From Antedon mediterranea (lineage: Eukaryota > Echinodermata > Crinoidea > Comatulida > Antedonidae), in the NCBI RefSeq assembly GCF_964355755.1, contig NC_092672.1, positions 16,428,501 to 16,492,500 on the forward strand: a stretch of 64,000 bases of DNA. Reading direction: 5' to 3'. Both the position numbers and the translations under genes were made by a program. Below are positions 62,613 through 64,000 of the stretch, piece after piece (the first letter of the stretch is position 1; every line of letters starts with the position of its first letter). A model generated the notes under the pieces. The model was not told where the DNA came from. It made no database searches and saw only the letters and a list, made by a program, of their open reading frames with translations.

Positions 62613-64000
62613 ATCAGCAAGAGATAGATAGATAGATCAGCGAGAGAGAGATAGATAGATCAGCGAGAGAGAGATAGATCAGTGAGGGAGAGATAGATAG
62701 ATCAGCGAGAGAGAGATAGATAGATCTGCGAGAGAGAGATAGATCGGGGAGAAATAGATAGATCAGTGAGAGAGAGATAGATCAGCGAGAGAGAGATAGA
62801 TCAACGAGAGAGAGATAGATCAGCGAGAGAGAGATAGATCAGCGAGAGATAGATAGATCAGCGAGAGAGAGATAGATCAGCGAGAGAGAGAGATAGATCA
62901 GCGAGAGAGATAGATCAGCGAGAGAGAGATAGATCAGCGAGAGATAGATTGATCAGCGAGAGAGAGATAGATAGATCAGCGAGAGAGAGAGATAGATAGA
63001 TCAGCGAGAGAGAGATAGATAGATCAGCGAGAGAGAGATAGATAGATCAGCGAGGGAGAGATAGATAGATCAGCGAGAGAGAGATAGATCAGCGAGAGAG
63101 AGACATATCAGCGAGAGAGAGATAGATCCGCGAGAGAGAGATAGATAGATCAGCGAGAGAGAGATAGATCAGCGGGAGAGAGATAGATCAGCGAGAGAGA
63201 GATAGATCAGCGAGAGAGAGATAGATCAGCGAGAGAGAGATATATCAGCGAGAGAGAGATAGATCAGCGAGAGAGAGATAGATCAGCGAGAGAGAGATAG
63301 ATCAGCGAGAGAGAGATAGATCAGCGAGAGATAGATAAATCAGCGAGAGAGAGATAGATCAGCGAGAGAGAGATAGATTGATCAGCGAGAGAGAGAGATA
63401 GATAGATCAGCGAGAGATAGATCGATCAGCGAGAGAGAGATAGATCAGCGAGAGAGAGATAGATCAGCGAGAGAGAGATAGATCAGCGAGAGATAGATAG
63501 ATCAGCGAGAGAGAGATAGATCAGCGAGAGAGAGAGATAGATCAGCGAGAGATAGATAGATCAGCGAGAGAGAGATAGATCAGCGAGAGAGAGATAGATG
63601 AGCGAGAGAGAGATAGATAGATCAGCGAGAGATAGATAGATCAGCAAGAGATAGATAGATCAGCGAGAGAGAGATAGATAGATCAGCGAGAGAGATATAG
63701 ATCAGCGAGAGAGATATATATAGATCAGCGAGAGAGAGATAGATCAGCGAGAGAGAAATAGATAGATCAGCGAGAGAGAGAGATAGATAGATCGATCAGC
63801 GAGTGAGAGGTAGATAGATCAGCGAGAGAGAGATAGATAGATCAGCGAGAGAGAGAGATAGATCAGCGAGAGATAGATAGATCAGCGAGAGAGAGATAGA
63901 TCAACGAGAGAGAGATAGATCAGCGAGAGATAGATAGATCAGCGAGAGAGAGATAGATAGATCAGCGAGAGAGAGATAGATCAGCGAGAGATAGATAGAT
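62613..64000 (+). repeat. GA satellite to the window end
   Basis: The region after the tandem unit carries the cassette follow-on (CAGCAAGAGATAG, CAGTGAGGGAG, CTGCG near 62725) and then a stretch resembling 59000-59880, including a GTGAGAGGTAG monomer near 63801. The array is cut by the window edge. Confidence 0.85.

Larger units (their letters stand above)
36175..64000 (+). repeat. GA/GATA satellite array, right block
   Basis: This is the same monomer family and the same orientation as the block before the AT island. It runs to the end of the window, so its true length is unknown. It differs in its landmark variants: GATCTGCGAG, GATGAGCGAG, CGTGAGATAG and GATAAATAG are frequent, and monomers with two GATA words (23 bp) are commoner than in the left block. 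This suggests the two blocks have been homogenised separately. No gene or RNA gene is visible in it. Confidence 0.98.

Noticed and set aside
1-64000. Telomeric repeats, tRNA or rRNA genes
   Set aside because: No TTAGGG-type tandem repeats and no tRNA or rRNA-like conserved words were found in either array or in the island.

Overview
This window contains no recognisable gene. It is eukaryotic satellite DNA of two unrelated families. About 58 kb is a GA/GATA-rich satellite that fills both ends (1-30622 and 36175-64000). The other 5.5 kb is an AT-rich satellite island (30623-36174), which carries two foreign insertions. No tRNA, rRNA, CRISPR array, bacterial-type gene or telomeric repeat was seen. 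The few open frames (80 codons or fewer) are translations of repeat sequence. The organism is most likely an animal, possibly a marine invertebrate. Hints are the abundance of AGGCCT words in the single-copy-looking DNA and a GTCGGTC/GTCTGTC-type insert, but neither is diagnostic.

GA satellite: the modal monomer is 19 bp, GATCAGCGAGAGAGAGATA, with purines making up 15 of 19 bases on the + strand. Monomers vary in two main ways: the number of GA dinucleotides after CAGC, and the number of GATA words before GATC (one to four). Rare point variants (CAGTG, CAACG, CTGCG, GATGAGCG, CGTGAG, GAGACAG, GGTAG) act as landmarks. These landmarks show a nested history of segmental duplications: about 10.85 kb (start of window against 10847-16405), 4179 bp in tandem (17371-25728), about 1367 bp in tandem (25205-27945), 825 bp, 475 bp and 237 bp in the left array; and 5132 bp in tandem (52349-62612), about 6.78 kb apart (38040 against 44822), about 820 bp, and a 1.4-1.6 kb higher-order unit in the right array. 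I saw no inversion: the purine-rich strand is + throughout, on both sides of the island.

AT island: about 26 monomers of 185-190 bp, close to one nucleosome plus linker. Full-length monomers carry an imperfect inverted repeat with arms of about 22-23 bp around a GGTCCCC loop. Six shorter monomers (three of 132-133 bp, plus 140, 152 and 174 bp) have lost parts of exactly this inverted repeat. The 132-bp form is explained by a 55-bp deletion between two TTTCGA words. The island interrupts a single GA monomer so cleanly that the two edges rejoin to a consensus 19-mer.

Insertions in the island: a 187-bp segment at 31871-32057 headed by a short perfect hairpin, and a 796-bp segment at 34787-35582. 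The second contains a 717-bp element with 50-bp terminal inverted repeats (46 of 50 identical), which looks like a non-autonomous DNA transposon. The whole arrangement resembles heterochromatin (pericentromeric, or a heterochromatic sex-chromosome block), but the sequence alone cannot place it on a chromosome. All duplication lengths were measured by eye from landmark motifs and are exact only where stated.
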